Shown here one piece after another: positions 21,055 to 44,173 of a stretch of 64,000 bases of DNA. The translations under genes were made by a program, and so were the position numbers. Numbering within the stretch: the first letter of the stretch is position 1; the number at the start of each line of letters is the position of its first letter. Source of the DNA: Eleginops maclovinus (taxonomy: Eukaryota > Chordata > Actinopteri > Perciformes > Eleginopidae); contig NC_086349.1 of the NCBI RefSeq assembly GCF_036324505.1, forward strand, positions 21,180,247-21,244,246, read 5' to 3'. The notes below the pieces were generated by a model. That model had not been told where the DNA came from, did no database searches, and saw only the letters and a program-made list of their open reading frames with translations.

Positions 21055-21090
21055 AATAAACTGTAAAGGAAGAGTGTGTCTCAGTGTGAC
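21055..21090 (+). terminator. ppp1r12b: Distal ppp1r12b poly(A) site with GU-rich element
   Basis: AATAAA at 21055-21060 is followed at 21071-21090 by AGAGTGTGTCTCAGTGTGAC, a typical downstream GU-rich element. This would end a 3' UTR of about 2.06 kb. Confidence 0.5.
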
Positions 21091-21148
21091 ATTAATGTAT
21101 TATGCATCAGAGGCACACACATTGTTAGGAGCCAGCTGAGCTGAACGT

Positions 21149-21187
21149 AAAACACAAACAAGACATGGTAATTAAAAGGCCTTTATT
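21149..21187 (-). terminator. syt2: Distal syt2 poly(A) site with GU-rich element
   Basis: On the minus strand, AATAAA (plus 21182-21187) is followed by TGTCTTGTTTGTGTTTT (plus 21165-21149). The spacing is typical for cleavage near 21165-21172. It faces the plus-strand site at 21055 with little more than 100 bp between. Confidence 0.5.
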
Positions 21188-22730
21188 TCCTATTTGTTTT
21201 TTTACAGAACTGGTAACACATATGATAAATTTGTAATAAGTTATTTGGTTCCCTTGATAACTTTATAAGGATCCCCAACGTTTGTCCACATAAGGGTCAA
21301 GAGGAGTTTGTGAGCAACGTTTGTGTCCAGTCAAGGGCTAAAGCATGCGATCCACAGTAGGCACAAGTACTGACATGAACACGCGCACCACGACACTAGA
21401 CACGAAGAAACACAGCTAGAGGACACAACCTGACTGTCCTCCGACGCTTTTAAAAGATGATGAAGAAGAGAAAGAGGTGAAAAAAGAAGATTCGTTGCAT
21501 CAGGGATGAGAGGTGGAGGACTAAGCGCTCAAGAGGGGGAGTTTGGTACAGTCCTGCATGTTTGGCAGTATACGGTATGTCCATGTTGTAAACATGAAGG
21601 CCGGCATTCTTTACGCTCAGCAAGAGCAGATTGAGAGAAGGAAATCAACAAGCCTGCTTCCTATTCAGCATAATGATACTGATGGTACATAGCTGGTTTA
21701 CACGTAAACAGGACAAAGACACAAACAGAAAGCAAATGTGATTCTGACATTGATTCAAATACAGTCCTACATTCTACATTAGAAGTATACATCACAGAAA
21801 CAAATAAGGACAGAAGAAGTGATTACACATATGCACAAGAATACAAAGAAGAAATACAGCGAGTAATAGAGGAGACAAGACAACATGTTTCAAAGTGGCG
21901 TCTGTACCCACTGTGAGGCTTCTCAACACATTTAGACAGGGGGGGTTAATGATCTACTGAACTTTGGATGTTTTCCCTTTTTAAATCCCAGCGTTTGTTC
22001 AAAAAAAACAAAGGAAAAACAGAGAGTTGTGAGAATGGTGCTCTAAAACTGTCTGCACGGCTGAAACAGCTCACAGTTTCAGATGCAGTTGTGCATAAGG
22101 TATTGTACATCTACACGGAACAGAAAGAACCCCACATTTAAAATTAAACTAAAAAGATTGTTTGAGTATTACGATCATACACACAAAGATGTACATTTAG
22201 GAATGAGTAATGTGTCCGTTGCATGCAGACCTGTACTGTATATTGTGTTTATATATTGTAGTGCTTTGTTTTTGCACCATGTCTGCTAAAGGGCCTACGC
22301 TTTATCTGTTTAATTCACATATTCACACACACAGCTCCCACTCTCTGTCCCCCATAGAACTCAGATGACCCGGGCAGTATAATAAGATAAATAAAATAAA
22401 TCTCTTAAATGTGCTATAACTTCACCTGTAATCACGTTTGCCTCGTCATCTCATGTGTTCTGTTTGCGTGAATCTATTTGACTTTTGGCTTTTGTAGATT
22501 CAAACAGTGAAGATGAGTGCAGGCAACTGTGACCAGGTACTGGCAGTATTTTATGAAACGCACTGAAATCTTCTATTTGAAATGTTCTCAGTGCGTCGTT
22601 TGGTCACAGTCAGAAACAGTAATGGGACTGAGTAAATATAATATTGCATTAGATCATGTGGAACACATTGGAGATCGTTTCCAGACTAGATGGATGGCAG
22701 TTTAAACGTTTACTTCAGCAACTGAGGCAA

Positions 22731-22835
22731 ACTTAAAGGAACATTTCAGGAAATAATTATACATATGTTGCCAATAGTTAATTAAGAAGATCGATACCAC
22801 AAAGGAATGACAGTGGTATCCATCTTCTCAATCAT
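22731..22835. repeat. Small foldback fragment related to the MITE copies
   Basis: CTTAAAGGAACATTTCAGGA is followed by an inverted pair: AGAAGATCGATACCAC at about 22785-22800 and GTGGTATCCATCTTCT at 22813-22828. It looks like the terminal parts of the same family as 7335-7745 with the middle deleted. Confidence 0.5.
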
Positions 22836-25780
22836 ATTACCCAACAATTGGACTCCTTTAGTGTCGTATCATGACATAATCTCTATATTTGAGTACACTT
22901 TCTGCTATGCGTCTAAATCATAACACTATGCATAGTTCTATGGGAGGGATTCAGGCTTACAATTTGGGTGCTACTGATTTAAGTTTCTCTCTTTTTGCTT
23001 TTTTCTATCGTTGGATCTCCAACTGTATTGTTTTGTTGCTTGAGCAAAATGCCATGAGCCGCAGATCACCAGCAGTGTGTTATTGATTGTACGTGTGGTC
23101 CCGAGTACATTCTGCTGCTGAATCCGAAGAAGAGAAACTTAAGGAGTGACCCGGTTTGGTTCATAAATTGCACTCAGCCCAAGAAAAGAACACGCTCTCA
23201 TATTTATATAAGTATATACATATCATTTTAGCAGTATTATTGAGATTTGTGATATTATATTTATGCTATCAAAACAAGGCATATACGTTACTAATCACGA
23301 TACTGTAAAATCAGCTACCTCTATGAAACAAGGACATCAACAGCTCTGAAAGTAGAAAAAGACACACTCACTCTACTAAACTCACAACTGCTCTCAAAGC
23401 TCACATATACAGAAAAGTGGATTTTTGTCCTCTCGATGAACAAAAACCTCTGAACGGAATGTAAAAGAGAAACACTGGCCAAGGAAAATGAAGACGTCAG
23501 CTATTTTTTTTTCTTCATAAATAAACTCTAGCTACTCAGCTGAGCTCTAAGGAGTTAGTGCTAGAGTTTTATGGCTTTAGTTTTATATCTTATTCATTTA
23601 CCTTGTATACAGGTACACGTATTGTATAATAAACACAGTAAAAGAGACACAGCCGTGAAGGGTTTCAGGTCATTTAAATACTTCAGAAGTGGGAAATTAA
23701 AAACTTCCAAGTAAAGGAAAAAGGAGAAGATTCCAAGTCATTTGTGTTCACAAGAATGGGATTATTCATCCTTTGACCCCTTTAAACACATGTCATATAG
23801 AGATATGATCCAACAGACTTCACAAAACAACTCCTGCAATCCACCTATAGATCGCAGAGTTATTCAATCTTCAGATAATCTTTCAGATAACACCAGGCCA
23901 AATCTGTTATTAGAAAATAGTTACAGACTTGGAGAACCCCGCCTCTTCCCAAACATTAAAAAAGTTGGAACATATTTTGTTTAAAAAAAAGAATTAAAAA
24001 AAGCAGTAGCAATAAAATCCAGAAATGATTCAAACATTGGCCTTCAGAGAAGTGCTGAAACAGAACGTATGGCAGATAAAAAAAAAAAAATTGATCACAA
24101 GGAATTATATAGCAAGCATGCGGCTACATCTTCATCCTACATGAACTCACACACAGTACTGGACGACACACTTGCTTAAGAATTTCAGGCGTGGAAAGGT
24201 TCTTATTAGTAATATTAACTCTAATATTTGTATGACATTCTCTCCAATGACCCTCATGGAAAATAAATACACATTTGTTTCATTTAGAAAATATACAGTG
24301 CATCTTTTTTCCCCTTCGTTTGTGTTATTAAAATGACAAATGACACCCATTTACGTACACGAGATATTTTTGCTTCGTCTCTAAAACATGCTCCTATGTA
24401 CAGTATTTTGTATAAACATGCAGTATCAACGTGTATGAACTATGTATATAGGCAAAACTACACACCAATGGGTTGTTTGATTGCTTCCATGTTGCCTTTT
24501 CTTTAGTGCTGCTTCATCAACAGAGGAAAAAAGTGGGATGATAAACTGAATCTGGTCTATGTTGGTCATAAAAAAATAAAGAGATACAATTTCCAACAGA
24601 GAAAGATACAAGAGCCAACATTAACTGAACCCCAAAAGAAGTTGTGGTACTGTCAACGTTTTGATTAAAATTGACTGCATTTTCTTACACACAGTCAATG
24701 GGTCCTTTTTGCTGAGGTTGTTCAAAGACAGCACTGATTTTAATTAATAACTTGACCTTTAGCGGGGTGAAAGCACCCGACATGTCAGGATTTTAATTAA
24801 CAATCAAGCTTCCACCAGTTTATTCAGGGCTGATGAGTTTCGGTTAAACAACAACTTTGAATTTCCCCCTCAAAAGTCTTCTTCAACAGAATATTAATTT
24901 ATAAATAAACTGAACCAATTACCATGATCGAAAGTAACCTGGGAGCATTAGATTGTAATGTGTCTCTTTTCATTTTGGAGGAGTCCATTATTATGAGGAG
25001 ACCTGTCTGGCATGCCACAAGTGCCAAAGAAAAAATTCAATCCCACAACATTTTATCATTAAAAAACACAGAACAGAATAATACCCAGTAGTGCAATTAA
25101 ATTCAACAGTTTGGTAAGCTGTGTATAAAATACACACGGATCAGTGCCTTTCTTCCAGACCATATCCTTGCAATCGAGTGAGAAACGTTATATTCAAACA
25201 ATCAAAACACATACACAAAAAGCTGAGCCGAAAACAAACAACAACAAAATAACGTACATAATGCACTCCCCTTGCTCTTTTGTTTTTCCTTAAACCAGCT
25301 GTTACTCATGACATAAACAATTAAAGCTCTGGTTTCTGAGGGTACTTAAAAGTAACAGTTGGATTTAAAGTGCTCGAGGAATAAAAGTGAAATAAACTGG
25401 ATAAATAAATAGATTTAAAAAATCAAGAAATGAGAGAACAACACCGCTAACTGGAAGGCGTCCCTGGTAGTTGAAAATTGCTTATTTTGTTACTTTGAAG
25501 GCTTGTCTCCTTTATGACTGTAAGACGGTTATAGGGATTCCTTTGAAGTAAAACCCTTGTGTCAAGTCCATGACTAATGGCAGTAGCACTGAACAAGTGA
25601 GAGACAGAATCAGAGGGAGGGGAGGTGGTAGACTGCAGGCAGTAATCGACACCTTGCAGATATCATGTCATTGGTGGTTGGAATCAGTCTGTGTTGCACC
25701 CGCTCTGATGTTTCCTCGCTTTTTGTTATTCAAATGACAGACACAGCCGTTTTACACAGTCAAAAAATACACAAATACCC

Positions 25781-25801
25781 TTTTTTTTTTTTTTTTTTTT
25801 T
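25781..25801 (+). repeat. T21 homopolymer
   Basis: A run of 21 T residues. It reads as poly(A) on the syt2 sense strand inside the putative 3' UTR and could cause internal oligo-dT priming in cDNA libraries. Confidence 0.97.
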
Positions 25802-26684
25802 ACTAAATCCACCAGTCCCTGTTCCCTAACGTACCATTTCATGGATGAACTAAGCCTTACGTCACCGAAAAAAACAAGCGCTCAAGCTTTTGGATCCAAC
25901 CTTTCATTCTCATCAAGTGGAGTATTTGAATAATAAGAACCCGTTTAGAAAAAAAGGCATGGAGTTTCAGTTTCCTCTCAGTTTTCCTGAGACGATGGGT
26001 GGAAAGGTTAACTAATCAAAAAGGCAGTGTGTTTGTGGGTAACTGGATATGTGCCTATCCCTACTCGCTACCCAACTCTAGGAATGTACTCAAACTAACA
26101 GAATCAGCTAGTATGATAACTGGCAGGTGTGGAAAATGGTGCACAAAACACCTAAGGAATGGACCTGCTTGTGTTATTTCTCTATTATATGGCAGTATAA
26201 AGCATTTTATTATTAAGCACTATTCTAAGCAAACTGTGTCACTAAAGGGAAGGGGTGAGAAGTACAATACGAGTGAATGTATGTTTTATCCCCTCTATCA
26301 CCAGATTCCCATAACGCACTCTTACTGTTCTTCGTAGTCTACTCTGTATTCTTATTAATGGAACCACAACCCCAATACAAAAATAGATCTAAAGGAAATC
26401 AACGGAGTATCTGTCCATCCTGTAACTTGTCTTCTTTTTTCAATGACATGATTTCTTATTACATGATGCTTTTTTTTAAACTATATTTCCCATCATGTTG
26501 AATGGATCTTTTTGAAAGGTGGCGATGGGAGAGAGGAGAGGAGGGGTGGTGGGGTTTGGAGGGAGCAGATGTACAGTCGGGGTGTTCTTCTGGAATATAC
26601 ACTGATATGTGGGGCCGGGGGGGAGATGGTGGGGATGGGTAAGGTGGAGGTGGAGGTTTGGGACGATGTGTTCAGGGGGGAGTT

Positions 26685-35807
<9,123 letters not shown>

Positions 35808-38800
35808 TTAGGCTGCACACAAGGTCCCTGAAAGACAGCATGAAAACACTTTGATTAAGACAGGCTAGAGCCATTATTATGTGCCACTTGTGCGTCAAAA
35901 TCCAAACGCAACTTTCGACGATGGATCAATGAAGTCATTTGGCTGATTTTCACATTTTTGAATCATTTGAAAAGAAAAATCATACACAGGATTAAAGTTT
36001 GTTGTGCAAATGTATGTTCAAAGCTATATTAAATGGAGAAAATAATGACAACACACACATTATGAAGTACATAATGATACATCCATCAGAAAAATACAAC
36101 CAAAAAATCCATCAGAGAAATCCATTAATCCATCAGAGAAAATTAAATGATAGAATTGTTTATGTCGGATTTCTAAAAGGCCACCCGTCATGGTTTGTTT
36201 AACTTGAGCGCTCTGATGGATGGAGAACATTTGTGGAGTATCATGTTAATAGTGCTTCTTTGTTTTTTAAGAATGGCATCTTAATTAATCACTTAGCGGA
36301 GCCACTTCACTCTCAAGTCTTCTGAAATTCTCTCAATAATGAAAAAGGATCAAAAGGAGCGTGTAGGTCAGGTGGTAGATTAGAGTTTGGTTGTTTGATC
36401 CATGCTCTGTCTACAGGTAGAAGTGTCCTTTAGCAAAACTGAATCCAAAAATACTCCTTATGTATGTATGAATGGTAGAAAATGTATGCCTTGTTTCTTT
36501 GTAGCACTGTATATAAGCAAGGGTCATATTGCATAAGAGACACATGAATGATATGTCCTGCATCTGCTGACGGTTTTCGAGAGAGAGTGTGTCTTCAAAA
36601 GGTCCATGCCTGAACCATTAATCCTTTCTTCTACATCTAGCACAAGAGCAAACACAGACAGACAGACAAACAAACAGAAACTAGTTTTGCTAGATTGCCA
36701 CTGATGTGTCTCCAGTTCCGTTAATGCAGAAGCTTTTGAAATAAAGGAGTTTTTGTTCAGCTCCATTTATTCAGGAGGTCTTTTTGATAGCAAAAAGGTA
36801 GACCTTAAAGCAAATAAACAATATCACTAAAGGGCAATTAATTCATACACGGCAGTCATCATACCCAGTCACACTAATTAGAATATTAAAAAACATTAAT
36901 ACAGGTATAAACAAGCTCCACTTGTTTATACATGAGTCGTCGGGAGGAACGAATGTCTTTAGTGTCGTCTGTTCTGCACTCTATTCTAGTAGTGAGATGC
37001 ATAGTAGAAAAGAAAATGATATGGGTAACACTTTTTACATTTTTCTATTGAAGCTTTTGACATACTGTTCTGGATACTGTGGCAAAAGGTAGCGCTTACG
37101 TAAATATTATGCAGAAATATGCACAAAAGCAATCACACACAGACATTTCTGATCGCATCTTCATTCTAGATAGAAAGGAAATTCCTTTTATGTTTCAAGT
37201 GATGCTCAAACTTAACAAAAATATCATGTTTTATACAAAGACTGCAGCAGTATAACACAGAAAAAATATTCTTAAATAGAGTAATATATGATGTGACTAA
37301 TAAAGGAACGGTGACGAGTGACAAATCGTTTGTCAAGATATCTGTTAATCTGACATATTGTCTTCTGTATGATCAAGTGCTATATCAAAAGAGCTTCACA
37401 TTTATCCTCCATGACAATACAGGAAGTGCCATAAACTGAGGCAAAGTTTTTTTATGACTCAGCCAAGGTCTGAACCCTTTGGCTTTGTTACATTCAATCC
37501 ATTTCCACTGAGGAAGTGCACAAGAATACATTTCATCAGATGATGGATTATTACGTCTACACCACAGTCTGCCACTTTCCAACATACTTTAGTGTTGTGA
37601 GGGTCACTGGACAGTGATTTACTGACAGTATTTATGAGAAATAACTATCAATTCTCATGGTTTTTGTCTGGAGCCTGTACTCAGGCCAACAGTGCCTGAC
37701 CAGGAAAGATGTTTAACCGTATAAATGAACAACTACAAGTCGGTCTCCGGTGGTGTTTCCGCAGGCCAAACAAATGTTCAATCAGAGCTCTTATCGGTTC
37801 CAGAAATCACAGTGTGACAAGTGCAGCTGAAAGCAGCCTGCCGACAGAGTGATGAGTGATCGGGCGAGACCTCCTTTCAGAAAGCAGAGAAAGATGACAA
37901 GCATAACAAGAGGATACTTCTGCTGTTGATTTTATTAGATTTATCTTTGTACGGGCAAAAAATATGAGCGGAATATCCTATTTTTCAAGTGCCAATTCTC
38001 CAAGTTGCTGCCAGAGATTCTGCCTCTATTTTTTGCGGCGTATAAATTATTTAAATTGAGCCTGACAGGGGGATGGATGAGCTTATATTATTAAAGGGGC
38101 CAGAGCAGGTTTAAATATCTTAAAATATAAATCTCTGCTGCATAAGTGCTGCTGTTATGTAGGCTGATGTTAAACACCCAACGTCTTATGGAAACTGAAC
38201 TACATGCACTCCTTAGAGTCCTTGAAAACATTTAGAAATAAGTATGATCCTCAATAAATCAGCAACAGAGACCCCACTGTCTCCACTCTATATTAAACAT
38301 TACTGTAGATATTGTTACTTGTGAAAAGCATCCAATTGAATCTGAGGTTTATGTGCTTTTTATCCGGTTTGCCCCCTCACATCAGACCAGGCCAGACCGA
38401 TTAAATTAACATTCATGGATATGTGCACCAACATTTTATCTCCTCCACTCTGAGGGCGACAATGAGGACGGACAGAGAGGACACAGACTTATGCTATTGT
38501 TCTATGACAGCCATTAGTCCTGCTTCACAGTCAGCTATTAGTGGTCACTCCAGACAAATCAACCATATAAAACACTCTTTTCTGTGAAGAAGGAAGTGCT
38601 AGTCTTTTGTTATAAATTATAAGGCGGCCAAAATGCACAGCATTTCTATTTCAACAAGCGTAACCTTCTGAATATCAAGTAGACCCATAATGAACTCTAA
38701 ACGAAGACTAAAATGCTAGGTATTAAATCTTGCGGTTTTTCATAACATGTATATTACAGAAACAAAAATAACAGTCTAAAGCCACGATAGGAACTTTAAA

Positions 38801-38834
38801 ATGCACAATCAAGGGCTAATGCTGACGTGGATGT

Positions 38835-39425
38835 TTAGCTAGATTAATTTCAACCATCTAAGTTTAGTATGTTGGTATGCTAACATTTGCTAATTATCTG
38901 TAAACACAAAGCATTGCATAGGCTCGCAGATTAGATCATAAGCCTACTAGACTTAGATGGTTAAAAGGAATCTTGCCAAACATCCATAGGTTAGCATTGT
39001 CATTGTTAGCATGCGTACATTAGCCCCCAATATGCATTTAGCCCCTAACTTTGGCTTTAGACTCTTAGTTTTGTTTCTGCTGTATACAAAAACAGCTAGA
39101 TTTAATGCGTTTTTCTTACATAAAACACATGTTGGGGAGACGTTTTATTCAAACCATACATGTCAAAAGCATAGTGGTACTATTGGAAAAGTCAGATAAA
39201 TGTTGCCAAAAATGTTGTGCCAATTTATTTTGTAGGTGTCGAGATACTGGGGTATGTGAAAACGTATAACTAAAGACTGTAGAGAAAAAAGTCGGGATCA
39301 ACACAGTCACTAGGAATCATCGTCTAGGAATCATCGTCTTGGTGTGCAAATGTCTGTACCACATTTCAGAGCAATCCATCAAATACTGTTGAGGTATTTT
39401 AGTTGGGATCAAGGTGTTGGATCAG
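38835..39425 (+). repeat. Dispersed teleost repeat, copy 1
   Basis: TATGCTAACATTTGCTAATT early in the block and AAATGTCTGTACCACATTTC, CAATCCATCAAATACTGTTG near the end are phrases that I recognise from a very common fish repeat. A second copy of the same family lies at about 62940-63170. Ends are approximate. Confidence 0.5.
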
Positions 39426-42400
39426 TAAATGCATTGCAATCAGGAGTGCGGCGTTGCTTTAAATTTAGATGGATGCTGGACTATGCAGAAACAAAAAAGT
39501 AAATATAAGATAGATGGCTGCAAGCTCGTATTAAGATGTAAAAAGCAAGGCTCTTTGCCTCCATTTGCCCCCGTTTTAACTGTGTAAGTGTGGAGCAGGG
39601 CGATCCCAAAGCAAGAGCATTCATGCACACGAGACGTTCCCTGTGACGAATGCAAGTTAAAAATAGACCTCTTATCCAATATGCATTTCACGTTATACTC
39701 AATTACTGAATATCTGTGGGAGTTTTCAGCTCCATCCCCCTATGTGCTTCTCATTTTGTTCCTGTTTGAGTCATCAGTATGTGTTGAAACAAAATGGTTC
39801 GGCTTCCCAGCCCTGAGCACCGCGGCTATGGGCATGATCTGACCCTTATCTCTCAACACACTGCTCGGGGTTGGATGGGGATCAAGCACTTTTATCTTTG
39901 GTTCACAAACAAACAGGGTGTAGCAGCAACCCCTATAACACAGTAGATTTACAGAAAAATTAAATGTGATACATAAAGGTTTAACGTGTCACATAATGTC
40001 ACTCGAGGCACGTGAAGGTGAAGGCAGACTGCTTTCCTTTTCGTTTGAAAAAACCCTATTGTAGTCTTTGAGGAACAATCAGTGGGAACTGGCAGAGGCC
40101 GTGTTGTGTGGTTCTTTAATTTCAAAATAATAAACTGATTGTTTTTTGTTAAACATCCCTCTTCAAATGGATTACAAAAAACACTGAATTAATAAACCCA
40201 AATTAAAAAATACTTTTTCCATCAAAAGGGGATGGAAATGTGCCTTGATCATGCCTTACATACAATATTTACATACATTACAAGCTTCCTAAATTATAGC
40301 TTTCACACAAATAATTCTCTATCTTAGCTATCCTTCTTCTATGTATTTTTCAATGTCAGAAAACAATAAGAAATGATGACTTTTACCTCGATTTGTATTA
40401 TTAAAACACAATCCAATGCTTTGATGTGATTTCAGTTGTCTTGCAGCATATTTTAATGTATTCTTTCCTGAGGAGATGAAAGGAAATAAGAGCTGTACTC
40501 TAATTAATGGGCGTTTGCGGTTCATGACTGGGCGTTTTAACCCTTAAGCTACAGGGTTGCTCATTGCAGAGTATTTAATGGGCTGAACTTTGATGCAGTA
40601 AATAAGAGTATGGACGATCAATGAGATCAGTAGGAGATATTTTAATCCGACTCATGCACCCTAATGGATTATCACATCATATGTTGTCTCCATCTTCATT
40701 AAAGCAAAAATATGAGTCATTTAGAAACACTCAAAGAAGCCTACAGGCTAAGTGCTCTTACTTCATTACCTCCCACCTGTCAAGCTCTAATTATAATCAG
40801 TACATGTCCTTGCTCTCACATGACTGAGAAACGCTGCTCCCTGGTCTGATGTCACATGTGATGACCTACTGACCACATTATGTGACATCCTCTACAGTGA
40901 CAGGAAACCCCAGCCTGCAGACGTGACAGCGGGGGGGGGGAGGGATTTACCACGGGCTTATTAGCACCCAGGTCAGATACAAGATAAAACAACCTTAGGA
41001 GAGGGAGCTAAAGTCATGCAGCTGTTTCACTACACGACAACATGTACCCCGAACAGCAATTAATTAACAGTCTCCAAACAGACGTCCATTTGATTCGCCT
41101 CTGCCCTTACAACTTGCCTCTATACCACTTCACACATCTGTCTCCCAGTGGCAAATAAATACGAGTTACATACATACAGTACATGCTGCATTACATAGCT
41201 TTAAACCTTCAAATATCTACGCAAACACTTTCAAAATGGCTTCTGTAAAAGGAGAGGAAACTGCTCATGAGGTCATGTGACAGCTCATGGCAGCTCGGGG
41301 CAACAGTCAAGAGCAGTGGGGCGGCAAATTAAGTATTGAATATTAGTCACTGTGAAAAGGTTTGTTGTGTTCAAAGAGAAACAGCGGCAGCGTCCATTGG
41401 TCGTCAAATGCCACCAGATGACCGGTTCCCTCAAAATATAAAAAGTAATCTGAATAATGTGTCCCCAATGAAATCATTCAGCCCCCACTGAGGCCCCCGC
41501 CATCTGTGACATTACAGGTTATGTGTGGGTGGGTAGAGTGCTTGGCCTCTAGCTGTAGTAGCTGAGCATCCTGTGCAGCATCATTTCCTCTAAGTCTCAC
41601 TAATGCGATTGCTGCAGTAAACTGGGTTGGATTATTTAAGAAATGTACAAGAAGCTAGTCATTTATTTACGTAGTAGGAAGAATCCTAATTAGATGATTT
41701 CATGCAAATACATTTTTTATGCGAAGTGGTATGTATTTTACAGTGGGCTGATTATGTCTTCAAGACAAGCTGCATGTGTGTGTGTTTGTATGCTTTCATT
41801 TTGAATTTGCTATGCCGACTTACTCTTTCATCTTTATCCCAGTGAGCTATTTTAGGTGCGAGCCAAGTTGTGGAAGATCTCGAGGATATCATTTAGAAAT
41901 CGCTCAAGACATCACGCCATCTTGAATTTATGATAAACACACTCGAAGAAGAGAATATTGGCTCGACTAATGCTGAGTCACAGTTGACCTCTGATCTGTC
42001 TGGTCTCCATTTCAGCTGAAAATGTGTACTGGAACATTTAGAGAATGGGGGGCACAGTATTTTATTAGATCCATCAGACAGAGCATTACTGTAGATGGGA
42101 AGCCGAGCTGAGATGGTTGGGGTTGTTTCAATTAGAGATAATGTGCAGCTTTGTTCCTGAACTCTTGCTACTCTATGGTAATTCACACCTGCTGAAATGG
42201 ACTTGAGGCTCCCAAAGTCATAATGGTCTCATTTTGGCCGACTTTCAATAGGATTACTGTGGGGGATACTGATGACTGCACTACTTGGTGTTTTTCAAGG
42301 AAGAATGAGATATTGTATTGAACTTGGCCTGAGCCGAACTTAGAAGGATATTCAACAATGCATTATAAAGATTGCCATTTAGTTATTTAAATCAACTCAT

Positions 42401-44173
42401 TACAAACTCTTACAAAATGATCTGCTTCCTTTCCCTCAACGTAATTCCAAATATTGAGCTGAGAGGTGCCTCAGTTGATTTACATTGTAGTCTTTATAGC
42501 TGCTGTTAGATGCATTTTTCTTTGCTTTTACCTTGATCCCATGCGGCATAAAGACATCTCTTCTACACTACTTGTGTACTTAATGCCTGTGTGCATTCCT
42601 GAAAAGATCTCAGCTGGCAAGCACAGTCAAATGAACATACACAGATTCCTGCAAAGTGGCTTACTGTAGTTGCAGAACACTCCCTCTTTTGTCATTCGAT
42701 TGGTGGAGAGCCAAGGGGCTGACAAAAGCTCTAGCAAATCCAAAAAGACAGCACACGGTACATAACATGTGCCAGAGCCAGATTCGGAAACTCTTGACCA
42801 TGAGCCTTCAAGTCTCCTGCCACAATGCATCGATGGGAGAGTGCCAAGCAACTGTCAGGACGAAGTAATGACTTATCAGTAATTAAAACACAATGTTCAG
42901 CTAACAAGTGCTGACATCAACGATCGGCTAAATCCTGCAGTCCATCCCCCTTTTGAAAGTGTATATGTCCCTTCATTTGGTAGACATATAGCCTCAAACT
43001 ATAAGAAGTAGCCTATAATTGTGGCATTTGAGTTAACTTAAAATAACATTAAATAATAAAGGGTTTCACACTTTCACACCACATTATATTACAGCTGTGT
43101 TTACATTCTGAGCAATAATCTGCTTTTAGCAATATTATCCATATAAAATACTGTTTATAAGGTAAGAAAAAACATATTTTTACATAATAATTGTTTTAAT
43201 ATAATGCAGTACAATATGCTTTAAAGTCTCTTTATTGTATAAATATTTAAATTGTATTTAAGTTTATTTTATTCTAAAACGAAACAATTAATTGAATCTA
43301 TTCACTGGGATAAATTAAGTATTCTGATTCTGATAAATTTATATAATTTGTATTTTTTAAAGGCTAAAAGTGTAGCCATTCCTCTTTAGCAGTGCCAACA
43401 AACAGACCGACTGACATTTTCACATTCACTCAGCAAGCAATCTGCAACACAGTCAGCAGAACTGCTTATGCAGGACCGGACATTTACCGAGGCATCAGAC
43501 CCCCGTGTTTAGCCTCTGGGCTGCACAAACACTCAGAATTCAAACTACACAATACAAGCAACCAGAAGAAAAAGGCTGCGACTATCAATCAGAGATGTCA
43601 ACATGGCAATTACACCTTTATCAACAAAGTAGAAGTGCATCAGGAAATCCTGCTGTTGCCACTGCTGATCTGAGGGGCAACAACCGAGATAAAGATGTCA
43701 AAAGGTGCCTTGTGCATCGTCTCACTGAAGAGAATGAGAGAACCTCTTCCTCATATATCTATTGTGTGCTGACCCAACGAGCAGTCCAGAGAGGCTCATT
43801 TACAATCCTGCTTTTGAAGATAAAACCATGCTTATTCTCACCTGCAGCTGAATGTGACTCAGCTATTATCAAGAGGCACCCTTGAAAAGGAGGTGGGAGG
43901 CGCCAGAGTCTTAATGCTGCTACAGGGATCATTTACAGCCAGTTGCCATACATCCTCCCTCTCCCCCCTCAGCACAACCCCTTTCCCCGTCCCCTGATAG
44001 GTCGATTAATCATTCTGTCACAGAGATAGTGACCCAATCTGCATGTAAGGCTGTGTGGAGAAACTGTGAAAGAGGAGAGGGCTTCTGCAGCACTGCAGAT
44101 AGGCCGCATCTACTGACAGTTTTGAGAAGGAAGACATGTAGGGACGAAATATCTTGAGTAAGTAAAACATATC

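Larger units (their letters stand above)
19004..21080 (+). other. ppp1r12b: ppp1r12b 3' UTR (long form) and downstream
   Basis: AT-rich sequence with AATAAA hexamers at 19102, 20415 and 21055. The last is followed by a GU-rich element. A (TG)28 tract lies at 20141-20196. No coding exon recognised. The true end is probably either just after 19107 or just after 21060. Confidence 0.5.
21165..26684 (-). other. syt2: Putative 5.5-kb syt2 3' UTR
   Basis: No exon on either strand is recognised between the syt2 stop codon and the distal poly(A) site. The sequence is AT-rich and interrupted only by a small foldback repeat (about 22731-22835) and a T21 run at 25781-25801 (A-run on the sense strand). 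A weaker AATAAA lies at plus 26206-26211 and could give a 480-nt UTR. A Pumilio-type motif TGTACATA lies on the minus strand at 24395-24402. Confidence 0.45.
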
